Shown: in pieces, positions 23,012-33,676 of the stretch
Layout of the letters: each line of letters opens with the position of its first letter
How positions within the stretch are numbered: the first letter of the stretch is position 1
Source: Ambrosia x helenae
Lineage: Eukaryota > Streptophyta > Magnoliopsida > Asterales > Asteraceae
Direction: 5' to 3'
NCBI GenBank assembly: GCA_030844895.1
Contig: CM061231.1
Span: 152,735,889-152,799,888 of the forward strand
Length of the DNA: 64,000 bases
Notes under the pieces: model-generated
What the model was told of the DNA's origin: nothing
The model's input: only the letters and a program-made list of their open reading frames with translations
The model's database searches: none
Translations under genes and position numbers: made by a program

Positions 23012-23132
23012 TTTTTTTTTTTTTGAAAGGCAAATTTCACTCCTTGTGGGACTTGAACCCATGACCTCCCCCTTAGGTGTTCCTAGAAGCTTTGCTTCTA
23101 CCATTGGGCCACCACCCCAATGACAATTTTTT
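23012..23132 (-). mobile_element. tRNA-derived SINE
   Basis: On the minus strand a box A-like TGGCCCAATGG and a box B GGTTCAAGTCC precede a terminal A-run. A direct repeat attttatatatatct flanks it (22997-23011 and 23133-23147). It is about 120 bp and non-coding. It resembles a tRNA gene but does not fold as a full tRNA by eye. Confidence 0.8.
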
Positions 23133-23480
23133 ATTTTATATATATCTAGTCTAGATTTCTAGATTACCTTATTAAGGAGGAAGCATGTCCATGAAAATAA
23201 TTTCCTCTCAATTTTAAGATGGTATATGAAAAGCCTCTTTACAAATCTCTATATTTTTGTCATTTCCTACCCTTTTTGCCCCTAATGTATAACATATTAT
23301 GCACATTGTATATGTGTGTAATACACACTTTATATGTCTCTTAAGATGTAACCTACATTCATAACACCCAATAAAACTCATTTCCTTACTCTTGAATACT
23401 CATTTATAGTCATTGCTTTCTTGTCTTCTACACTTGTTTTACTTTTCAAGAAATTCATCTTACTAATATCATTACTTGAC

Positions 23481-23801
23481 ATGTCTAGGTTACTCATGAT
23501 GCAAACCATGGCAAAGTTCATAGATTTCGCATACAGAAAGAAACGCCATTTAACTAATTTGAGGTATTTTTCATTGCTCGATTTGTTTTACTGTCGATTT
23601 GTAATTTTTGTCCTTTTACATTGTTAATAATATACCTTTAGTTATTGGAAACATACACTTACTTATATTCATCAAATATTTATGGTGTACAGGATGAGGT
23701 TGCTAAAGAATTGGTGTGCCTACTCAATTTCAACACTTCTTGTATGGCCAAAGAGGCATAACCACACACATCATCCTAATCGACCATCAACAGCTTTGTA
23801 G
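23481..23801 (+). CDS. Possible two-exon small protein or gene fragment
   Basis: An ATG frame at 23481-23563 meets a GT donor (gag|gtattt). An AG acceptor at 23691-23692 (tgtacag|gatgag) keeps the frame open to a TAG at 23799-23801. This would give 63 aa, basic and histidine-rich at the C-terminus (KRHNHTHH). No family is recognised. Splice signals are short enough to occur by chance. It could equally be a non-coding transcript or a decayed exon pair. Confidence 0.25.
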
Positions 23802-25800
23802 GAAACCCAATCGGAATTTTTTTCCTTTAATTGCTAATATCTTTTATAAATGTTAATGTGTTTTATCTATAGAGTTGAGATCAATATTTATCATGTTGCT
23901 ATTGGTTTTATTAACAAGCTGAACTCAAAACTGTTATTGGAACTGCATGTTGGGTAATTGAGGGAAGTTTCCAATAAGAATCACAACGTTAAACTGAAAA
24001 TGTTCTTGGAGATCGAGATTGGATCGGTAATATCTTCCCGTCGTTTCATTTCACTGCTGCTTTAATACAGTTTGTTTGGTTGAAACAGGCCGATTCAGGA
24101 TTTGGTTGCCTTGCATACAATTTGTTTTTGGTCCAAGTTTTACCTTTATATAGTGTCCAATATAGCATATTTGATTATTAGGAAGTTGTATACATTGTAA
24201 ATAGAATTTGAGTGCCTTTCAAAGAGTTTGATAAATATTATGTCCAAAGATGTACACCATTGTAATTTTGTATTGTATACAAATATTTAAGTATAATTTA
24301 CAATACACTTAAAGCCAATTTAGAGGGATTAAAGTTGGACATTCAACAAACTATTAAGACACTTTAAGGCCATCTTAGTCAATTCAATTCATACTAACCT
24401 TTCATCTTCCTTGGTGGTTCATCATAATGAATACAATATTAACTACACAAAAGGTGATTAGTTCAGATTCCAATCATCATTCGCATAACATTGTTATAAA
24501 GAACAAATTCACTTTAACCAAAAATTTAATTCGGAAATTCGAAATTGTCTCTTCGAGTTCCATAACTCCATCTTCTTGAAACTATAAGTTCTTCCATACG
24601 CATCACACCCAGATGTTCGTATCTTGCTGGTTCTTCCCTTCGATTGACAATCTGTTGATGCTGCTAAGGTTGGATTTCTATTTTTTTTTTATAATTATAT
24701 GTTATTGATTTTTCTTGTTGTGTTTCTTTGCTTTTATAATACAAATTTAGTGCTATTTTTCAGGTGAGTGGTCTAAAGAATTCGCCTGGACCGAGTAAGA
24801 GGAGTTCCAGTTGGAAGCAAGCTTTGTTGTTGTTGTAGAAAAAAAAATCTAAATTTATAGCAAACACATGAATTGATATGTTTTTTTTTGCTGTTAATTA
24901 TTTTTTTTTTGTTGGTTATTGATCTATGCTATATCTGGTTAAGACTATAAAAATGTTTAAATCTTCAATCATGAGGATTGGTTCGCCCATTTAGTTGTGT
25001 TGTATAACTACAACTAACAAATTTGATTAATGATTTATTAACATATTTCCTGTTTTGTTTTGATTGGTAACATCAATCTTTTAGTCTTAACTTAGACTAG
25101 AAATTGAGCTGTTAATTGCTTATTCATACATGTTATGCTTTTTAAAATAACTATATAAAAGGTTACAATCATTTAGGTGTGCTGTATGATTAGAGTCTAC
25201 AACTTTGATTAATGATTTTTGAACTCATTTCCTGTATTGATTAATAACATGAATCTTAAACTGAGCTTTTAATGTGTTATTCATCTATGTTATGTTTTTT
25301 TTAAAATAAGTATTGAAACATAGGGAAATTAATTCTCATTTAGAAGTGAGAATTTGATTAGAAACATGGTTAGTTTGCAACATGGTTTTAAGTGTTTTGC
25401 ACACACACCGAATCCTTGTCGCAACGACAATCAGGGACGACCTTAAAACGGAAGGAGTTGGACACAATATTGCGTATAAAAATTTAGGCCAATGACACGT
25501 AAACTTACACTATCGAGCAAAGAAAATGAGAGTGGGGCGGGGCACCCTCAATCGACCACTAACCTCCACTCCTAATTTCAAACTTATTTAAACATGGAAT
25601 TCGATTCTGAATTGATTAAAAAACTTATAATTTGAATGGTGGACATAATGATTTAGAGTATTTATAGTTACCAACACATGTATATGCATTCCACATAGTT
25701 TTAGCATATTTTTAAGGCTCAGTTGGGGTACATAAATCCTCATGGACATGATACATGAGATAATTGATAAAACTAAATATAGAATATCACATTTTATATT
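23802..25800. other. Intergenic DNA with one degenerate tandem duplication
   Basis: No supported gene. A short open stretch after a possible acceptor at 24764 (gtgagtggtctaaag to a stop at 24837) may be an exon remnant. Between about 24955 and 25330 two diverged units repeat in order (gattaatgattt, catttcctgt, taacatgaatct, ttattcat...atgttatg). Confidence 0.4.
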
Positions 25801-25804
25801 ATCG

Positions 25805-25834
25805 CTCCTGTGGCAACGCGCGGGATTCCTACTA

Positions 25835-25835
<1 letters not shown>
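25805..25835 (+). mobile_element. Helitron 3' terminus (plus strand)
   Basis: A GC-rich element (caacgcgcggg) is followed by attcctaCTAG at 25832-25835 and then a (TA)n tract. The hairpin is imperfect. The 5' end was not located. Confidence 0.5.

Positions 25836-25880
<45 letters not shown>
25836..25880. repeat. (TA)n microsatellite
   Basis: About 45 bp of TA, lying between a Helitron 3' end and a foldback MITE. Confidence 0.95.
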
Positions 25881-25886
<6 letters not shown>

Positions 25887-26293
25887 AGGATAATGTGTAA
25901 ACCCATCCTTAGATGGTAAACTCTGGAAACTCTGACTTCCAAATTTTTTTTTTTATTTTTTTTGAAAAAAATAGGGCAAGTAATATACATGATTTTAAGC
26001 ATTTTGGGCCAAAAAAAAATTTAAAAAGCGCCGAGTACTTTTTTTTAAATAAAATAAAATTTCGACTAACACATGTTAAGCAAAAATAACACGTGTTAAC
26101 CATGTGTTAAATATATGTTAAAAGAAGACGTTTTTTTTTAAAAAAAAAAACCGTTGGGCGCTTTTTTGATTGTTTTGGCTCAAAATGCTTAAAAAAATGT
26201 ATATTACATACCCTAAAATTTTCATAAAAAAAAGTCGGGAAGTTAGAGTTTCCAGAGTTTACAATATAACAATGGTTTCCAATATCACCTTAT
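25881..26293. mobile_element. (TA)n-flanked foldback MITE
   Basis: Ends agggtaaggataatg and, inverted at the right, tatcaccttata. The inner arms gtaaactctggaaactctga and gagtttccagagtttac pair. The poly(A)/poly(T) interior is also symmetrical. It follows a (TA)n tract and precedes a (TG)n tract (26299-26318). Non-coding. Confidence 0.75.
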
Positions 26294-26318
26294 ACTATAT
26301 GTGTGTGTGTGTGTGTGA

Positions 26319-26963
26319 CTAGGTGAAATCCCGTGCGATGCACGGGAAGACTATATCATTTTTTAAGGTCTGTTTACTAAAGACCAAATCAAGAAGTCAA
26401 GCAACTGTTGCAAGCAAAGTCTGTTTACTAAGGTCTGTTTCAAAGAAGTGGGTTTGTTAAGAAGATCTGTCAGAAACAGTTGTTGCTTCAACAGTTTGCT
26501 TCAAACAACTGTTGCATGCAAATTGTTGAAGCATCACCTGTTTGAAGCAACAGCTGTTTCAGACAAATCACCTTAACAGACCCACTGCTCTGGAACAGAC
26601 CTTAGTAAACAGACTTTGCTTGCAACAGACGCTTTACTTCTTGATTTGGATTGATAATAAAATGCTCGTTTTTTTTTTCGTTTTTTGTATAGCACTATGG
26701 TACTTGTTGGAAAGATAATAAAACGCTCGTTAATTTGGGTTTTTTTTTTTCAAAAAAAATGTCATTTAAAAAAGTTATTAACGTTTTAAAATCATTTGGG
26801 AAAGTGCATGTGATATGCACACGAGAGAAGAAAAATAATTTAATAGTAGATGGAGTATCCATGACCCATTTAACAAGCCGGTAAAATGAGCGGGAGACTT
26901 AGTTAGATGGCATGAGAATATGCCATGTGTCCCACATTGCTTTCATTTATATATTATAGAAGA
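26319..26963 (-). mobile_element. Non-autonomous Helitron (minus strand)
   Basis: The 3' end on the minus strand has a perfect 7-bp hairpin CCCGTGC-ATC-GCACGGG (26330-26346) followed by CTAG (26319-26322) and a host T. A likely 5' TC end lies at 26963 (minus-strand TCTTCTATAATATATAAATG), preceded by A. It is 645 bp, has no Rep/helicase, and is interrupted by a foldback repeat at 26383-26650. The interior matches 790-1110. Confidence 0.7.
26383..26650. repeat. Long near-perfect inverted repeat inside the Helitron
   Basis: Arms of about 125-130 bp: caaatcaagaagt at the left, acttcttgatttgg at the right. They share gcaagcaaagtctgtttact and its complement, with the centre near 26510. Multiple tgcttcaaac / gttgaagca motifs lie near the loop. 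The element is either a MITE nested in the Helitron or a hairpin-forming locus. Confidence 0.8.
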
Positions 26964-27517
26964 TAGAAGATTTGGATCATTAACATTCTTAATTCACTTT
27001 CAATGTGCCACAACAAATGGATCTGTCAAAATGAACTCGGTAACTATGCGTAGAGGTGGCTAAATAGGCAGGTTGGGTGACAGGCCAAAATGAATTTGGT
27101 ATCACCTAATCTATCAATAACCAATTTTCAAACAACAAACATATAAGAAACATATTGAAATGTCCAACTGTATGGTAGATAAACTTCACATAAAATGTTC
27201 GAAGAAACACTAGAAAGAACAATTCATTACCTAATCAACCAAATTTCAAACAACAAAAGTATAAAAAACTTAATTAAATACAAAACGGCTTTAATGTTAA
27301 GCTGTTCATGTGAGATACTAAGATCCTTACAGATCTACATGACTACATATCACTAGCCCTAAATCACGTGTAAACCACAAATCATAACCAATCAAACTCA
27401 TTAAACAATAAACTCAAATATAATACCATAAATCAAAAGTCTAAACATAAAAATTAGAGCTAATAACTTACTGAACCTGTAGAACCAACTTGAATTTCGC
27501 TGTTATTTACTGGAGTG
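26964..27517. other. AT-rich intergenic DNA
   Basis: No gene or bounded element is seen. It ends at the target duplication ATAAG (27518-27522) of the solo LTR. Confidence 0.5.
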
Positions 27518-27655
27518 ATAAGTGTAACACCCCAATCGATGGCGGAAACATCGAGGTGTCACGTAGTGACGATTGCTCAATAGCTCATGGTACTAAAGTG
27601 TAAATATTGATACATTGATTAAAGGAAAATTGGATTGTAATAATCCTACCTTTAT

Positions 27656-28122
27656 GTTGTTGGCCAATAATAATCCCGCCTAATTTTATTCTTCCCACCA
27701 GTCCCACCTTTTAATTTAATTTTTCTCATTGCACCCACCATTAAGTCACAATAACGCCGTTAGAAACTCACAAGTTTAGGAGATTGTTCACCGGATTTGA
27801 AAGAGAGAATCGCGACGATGATATTGGTATGTTCAATTGCCGAATGAGCAAGGTTTAATGGTTTAATTGTCGGTTCTGGTCATCCCCTCCGACAAGAACA
27901 TTAACTTGAAACCCATCAAACCATGCTCGTTTCTGCAATTGAACATACTAATATCATTGTCTCGATTCCCTCTTTCGGATCCGGTGAACAATCACCTACA
28001 GTTGTGAGTTTCAGCTAACGGCGTTAGTGTGACTTAACGGCGGGTCCAATGAGAAAAAATAAATTAAAAGGTGGGACTGGTGGGGAGAATAAACTTAGGT
28101 GATATTATTATTGTCCAACAAC
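27656..28122. mobile_element. Long-arm foldback MITE inside the solo LTR
   Basis: The arm starting gttgttggccaataataatc is mirrored by the right arm ending ttgtccaacaac. The arms also share ccaccagtcccacctttta, aacggcgtta and a further block (atttgaaagagagaatcgc against tcgattccctctttcgga), giving arms of about 220 bp around a short centre near 27885. Non-coding. Confidence 0.8.
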
Positions 28123-29538
28123 ACAATTCATGTGTTGTATACTGTTTACAATTATGTAATAAGCAGTATCAGTCAAAACCAACCCTAATAGAATGAGACT
28201 AACACATGAAAACCATTTTTAGTATAACGAATCACAAGACAATGACCAAGGTCTCTCAACAGAGTCACAAGGGGTATATACCACAGTACTATTCATTGAA
28301 ATGCAAGGCCGCATAACGGTTAATGATTTTGACTAAGCATAGATACACGCAAATTCACAAAAAGCAAACACACATGAGAATTTAATTAATTATAAGAATA
28401 ACATTTGATAATAGTGTACATGAATAGCCCCAAAAGAGTAAAATATGAAAAGGGGAAAGATATACTTACAGTTTGCGAAAGCGATCAAAATCATACTTAA
28501 GCGGTCGTGAGCTAAGTAATGAGAATTATGAGGAATTCAACCTATAATGTATAAGAATACTAATAAGGGAATGTCTAAAAAGTGTAAGGTGTCTAGGGTT
28601 CATTAAGTTGATTTGGGGAATTAGAGTTTTTACGATAAATCAAATTAATACAAAATTTGTATATCAGAAACAATGTGACAAGGTTTATAAATATGGTTAG
28701 GTAATATACTTATTACCAATTGAATATCTAGTTAAGAGGTAGTTCCAAATAATTAGGACAAAGTAATTGAATCAATTGTTTTAAAACTATAATTGTAATT
28801 AATTACAATAACTAGAAATAATTAAACAAATAAATACAAGTTACACAACTGAACTAAATGTTAATGATTATAACTTTCAAACATAAAAATATTTCTGTTT
28901 TATAAAACATTAAATTTATAAAACAAATTTTATGTATTATGAATTAATAAATGATTTATGTATTTAAATAAGCATAAATATAACTAAAATACAAGATATG
29001 GCTCAAAAATGATATTTTTGTGAAAAATAAATAAATTCTGATAAACAATTATCAAAAAAAAAATTTCATAATTTTTCTCAATTTATTTGCATTTAAAACA
29101 GATTTAATGAAATTAAATAGTGTTTTAATGATTAAAATAATAAAAATAGCAAAAATAACTATTTTCTAAGAAAATAAATTTTATTTCATTTTGTCATACT
29201 TAGAAATTATTTCCCAGATAATTTGAGATTAAAATCATTAAAACGAATTTTTAATCAATTAATTATGATTAAAATATTTTTAAATTAATAAAAATACGAA
29301 AATAATATATTTTTCAGAAAATAAAAATATAATAATTTTCTATGAAGTGTGAAGATACTATACCTAAATTTTTATTATTTTTGGTTGCCCACAAACACAC
29401 ACAACCACTAGACCACTTAGCCATTTGTTGTTTCAAACCTGGATTAAATTCTATTTATATATTATCACTATGTTCATCTTCTTCCCCAATTTGCCTCATG
29501 AACCCTAACCCTAAACCCAATATCAATTACCCCCAATA

Positions 29539-32500
29539 TCAGCTCGTTGTTAACAGGGATCGAACCTGGACCTTTTGGCGATCACGAGCTGCCGCCATAC
29601 GATTACGAATTTGTACGATCTTTTCGGAAGTTTCGTACACCATTTCTGGACCAGTGAGTTGGCTCTCGCCCCCTTCGGCCCAACAAAGAGGAGACCGGCA
29701 CTTCCGTCCATACAGAGCCTCGAACGGTGCCGCCTTAATGCTAGAGTGGTAACTATTGTTGTAAGAGAACTCCACCAGCGGCAGGTGAACCTCCCAACTC
29801 TTACCGAAATCGATGACACATGCTCGAAGCATGTCTTCAAGCGTCTGAATCGTCCGCTCACTCTGACCATCAGTTTGCGGATGATATGCGGTGCTCATGT
29901 CCAGTTGAGTACCTAACGCTTTATGCAATTGCTTCCAGAAACGGGAAGCGAAACGGGAATCACGATCGGAGATGATAGAGACGGGTACCCCGTGCTTGGA
30001 AACCACTTCCTTAATATAGATACGAGACAACCGCTCCAGACTGTCGGTTTCCTTAATAGCGAGGAAGTGTGCGGACTTTGTCAACCGGTCGACAATCACC
30101 CAGATCATGTCACAACCATTGGGCGACTTCGGAAGTTTGGTCACAAAATCCATTGTAATCCTTTCCCATTTCCATTCCGGAATTTCGGGTTGCTGTAGAA
30201 GACCAGACGGCTTCTGGTACTCCACCTTGACCTTAGCACAGGTCAGACATTTGCTGACACACGAAGCTATGTCAGCCTTCATGTTGGGCCACCAATAGAG
30301 TATCTTTAGGTCATGATACATCTTATCGGGACCCGGATGAATAGAATATCGGGATTTGTGAGCTTCATCCATGACAAGCTCTCGCAAACCCCCAAATAAC
30401 GGAACCCAAATTCGTTCGGCAAAATAATGCAGGCCATCAGACCCGAGCTCGAGGTGCTTATCGGCACCGTGCATGGTTTCAGCTTTAAGGTTTTCCTCCT
30501 TCAAAGCTTCCAATTCTGCAGAACGGATTTGGTCAGGCAACGAGGAATGAATGGTGAGCTGTAAGGCTCGAACACGACGAGGTTTCACAGACTCCTTCCT
30601 GCTCAAGGCGTCCGCCACAACGTTCGCCTTGCCAGGATGGTACTTGATAACACAGTCATAATCGTTCAGGAGTTCAACCCAGCGACGCTGCCACATGTTT
30701 AACACCTTCTGGTCGAAGATATGCTGGAGACTCTTGTGATCGGTGTATACTTCGCACTTGGTACCGTACAAGTAATGTCTCCAGATTTTCAACGCAAAGA
30801 TCACTGCACCCAACTCCAAATCATGAGTAGTGTAGTTCTTCTCATGGACCTTAAGTTGACGAGAAGCATAGGCAATAACCTTCCCGCGTTGCATTAACAC
30901 ACAACCGAGACCACGAATAGAAGCGCCGCAGTACACAACGAAATCATCCATACCCTCAGGTACGGATAAGATAGGTGCAGAACAAAGTTTAAGCTTCAAC
31001 ATCTGAAATGCTGATTCCTGCGGTTCACCCCAGTCGAACTTTCGGTCCTTCTGGGTAAGAGTAGTGAGGGGTTGAGCGATCTTCGAAAATCCCTCAATGA
31101 AACGACGATAGTAACCCGCACGACCTAGGAATTGCCGCACCTCAGATGGTGTCTTTGGTGCTTCCCAGTCTTTAATTGCTTCGATCTTGGCTGGATCGAC
31201 ATGAATTCCCAGTTCATTAACCACATGCCCTAGGAATTGAACTTCACGTAACCAGAAATCACACTTTGAGAACTTAGCAAACAACTGCTCCCGTCTCAAA
31301 AGTTCCAAGACTAACCGTAAGTGTTCCTCATGATCCGCCTCGTTCTTAGAATAAACCAAAATATCGTCAATAAACACGATGACGAATTTATCAAGATAGG
31401 GCTTGCAAACGCGGTTCATCAAGTCCATGAAAACAGCAGGTGCATTCGTGAGACCGAAGGTCATGACCAGGAACTCGAAGTGGCCATAACGTGTACGAAA
31501 GGCGGTCTTTGGAATGACAGCTTCTTGCACCCGCAATTGATGATATCCAAACCTCAGATCTATCTTGGAATAAAAACTGGAGCCTTGGAGCTGATCGAAT
31601 AAATCATCAATACGAGGAAGTGGGTAACGAGTCTTGATGGTTTCCTTGTTCAGTTCCTGGTAGTCAATGCACATACGAAGGCTCCCATCTTTCTTTTTGA
31701 CAAACAGGATAGGAGCTCCCCACGGGGATGAACTAGGTCGAATGAATCCTTTTTCCAACAACTCCTGCAGTTGATTAGATAATTCCTGCATCTTGGGAGG
31801 TGCAAGGTGGTAAGATAATTTGGGGCAGTCCTTCTTAAAGTGCCCTGTCTCCCCACAGTTGTAGAATCCCTGATTACCCCTAGGTGCAGGAGTGGTAGTA
31901 GTAGCAGTAGTAGGGGCAACTGCCTGTTGCTGAGTCTGAATATTCACCCTGCATGTCTGGGCCTGATGCTCGTTCTTCTTACAATGGGTACAATAACTAC
32001 AATTCCCTACATGATGATACCCACAACGATCACACTTGGGCATTCTACCAGTATACCCACCATGCCTCTGTCCAGAAGACGAACCCGTAGTCTGAAACTT
32101 CCTCGGCTGCTGCTGCTGAGGCTGTATTGTACCCTTACACGTGCTCTCCCATTTCCTCTTGTTGCCATCAGAGGTCTTCACCACAGTACCCTTAGGAGGC
32201 AAAACACCCTCCTGAACCTTCTGCTTAGTCAGCTTATGAGCCAACCGAATGGTGTCCCAAAGTGTAGTAGCATCATTCGCGGTCACCAACCCGCGATCCT
32301 CAGGCACCAACCCACTAATGTAGAACTCAATAGCCTTATATTCAGGCGTCACAGAATCCGGGCACAAAAGTGCCAACTCATGATAGCGAGTGGTATACTC
32401 CTCGATCTCAGATCCGACAATCTGATGATTCCACAGCTCGTGCTCCAAAATCTTAATCTCATCCCTGGGACAATACTCCATCTTCAAACGAAACACGAAC

Positions 32501-33022
32501 TCGGTCCATGGAAACGCATGGGCCTCTAGTAAACCAATAGTCTGCACAGTCGAATTCCACCAAGTCAAGGCACGTCCCTCGAATGTCCCTGAAGCATACT
32601 TCACACGAAACTCCTCTGGGCAGTTACACATGGAGAAAGCAGACTCGACCTTCTCCAACCAACGAAGTAGTCCCACAGCTCCCTCAGTCCCACTGAAGTT
32701 ATGGGGCTTACAGTCCTGGAACATCTTGTAAGTACAGTGGACTGGAGGAGGTGGAGGTGGTGGAGGATGAAAAGCATTCCCTATTACAACAAGCAACACG
32801 GGTCAGAAAATGTACATCACACGACAAATGATAAGGAATGAGGGTAGGGGTAATTAAATTACCACCATGGCCCTGCTGGGCGGCCTGCTGCGCAGCAATA
32901 GCAACTGCCACGTGCTCCTGGATCAGATTATTCAGCTCCGCCTGGGTCATGCTGATGTTACCACGATCCCCATTAGGTCCACCGCCATTCCGGCCACCAA
33001 CGCGACCACGACGTCCTGCCAT
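29539..33022 (-). pseudogene. Gag-pol polyprotein lacking protease and C-terminus
   Basis: Minus-strand open frame of 1086 codons from 32799, with an upstream gag start (ATG at 33022) joined by a likely 82-bp intron (32862 to 32781). Domains in order: retrotransposon gag; zinc knuckles near residues 258-285 (CTHCKKNEHQAQTC intact); a third knuckle whose first Cys is Phe; RT with FIDDILVYS (DD at 478-479); RNase H; integrase with HHCC and D,D,E residues. The aspartic protease and linker normally between knuckle and RT are absent: KKDCPKL runs straight into YHLAP near residue 328. In RNase H the usual DAS is GAS (residue 625). Integrase ends after RDRQK, and the last residues are read from the host LTR. 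It cannot be autonomous. No restored sequence is given. Confidence 0.85.
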
Positions 33023-33661
33023 CTTCTGTCAAGGCCAAAGACAAGACATCAGATTCCAGAACAGATAACAAGAAATCACAAGTAACAAGGTCAACCAGAG
33101 AACTGGATTCCATCATGATCATCAGATCAAACACAGAGTCCACCAGGATTTCCATGCATCTCAACTTATTATTTCGTGTGCACCCGAAATGATAAGTCGC
33201 TCTACATGGTCCCCGAAGCATGCTCCTAGCTTGACTTTCAAACCACAAGGCACCCACGTTCAAGAATAGATATTAACTTCTACGTGATAAAACACCCAAG
33301 ATATAAAACAGCAAGTACAAGTGTGCGATAATGTGTGCGAGCAAGTGTGTCCATTGGAGTATAGAAAGGGGAGATGTCCGAATCTTGGACAAATCTCCGA
33401 AGGATGCCGAAGCCACTCCAATGTACGCCACTACCGTGCAAGGATAGTAAGCCTCCTCGTCTTCAGCACGAAGATGAAGAACAGGATAGGAAATAAGAGT
33501 AATAGATAGATGATGTAAGCATAAATGATAAGAACGAACGTAATACTAACACCCCTGCAAATCCCCCATATGACATGACTTATATGAATGTGACCGTCTA
33601 GTGTGTGCGACTCGGCTATAGACTTGACTCAACATGCAGTCCTAGTTCACTATAACCATTG

Positions 33662-33673
33662 GCTCTGATACCA
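33662..33673 (-). other. Primer-binding site for initiator tRNA-Met
   Basis: Minus-strand TGGTATCAGAGC lies a few bases from the LTR end. It is complementary to the 3' end of plant tRNA-iMet. Confidence 0.9.
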
Positions 33674-33676
33674 ATC

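Noticed and set aside
23012..23132. tRNA gene (box A and box B present)
   Set aside because: It ends in an A-run and has target duplications, and a full cloverleaf is not evident. It is a SINE. The same applies to 62357-62706, 62885-63005 and 50104-50335.
31840..32529. 229-codon plus-strand ORF
   Set aside because: It is the antisense shadow of the gag region of the minus-strand gag-pol frame and shows no domain of its own.
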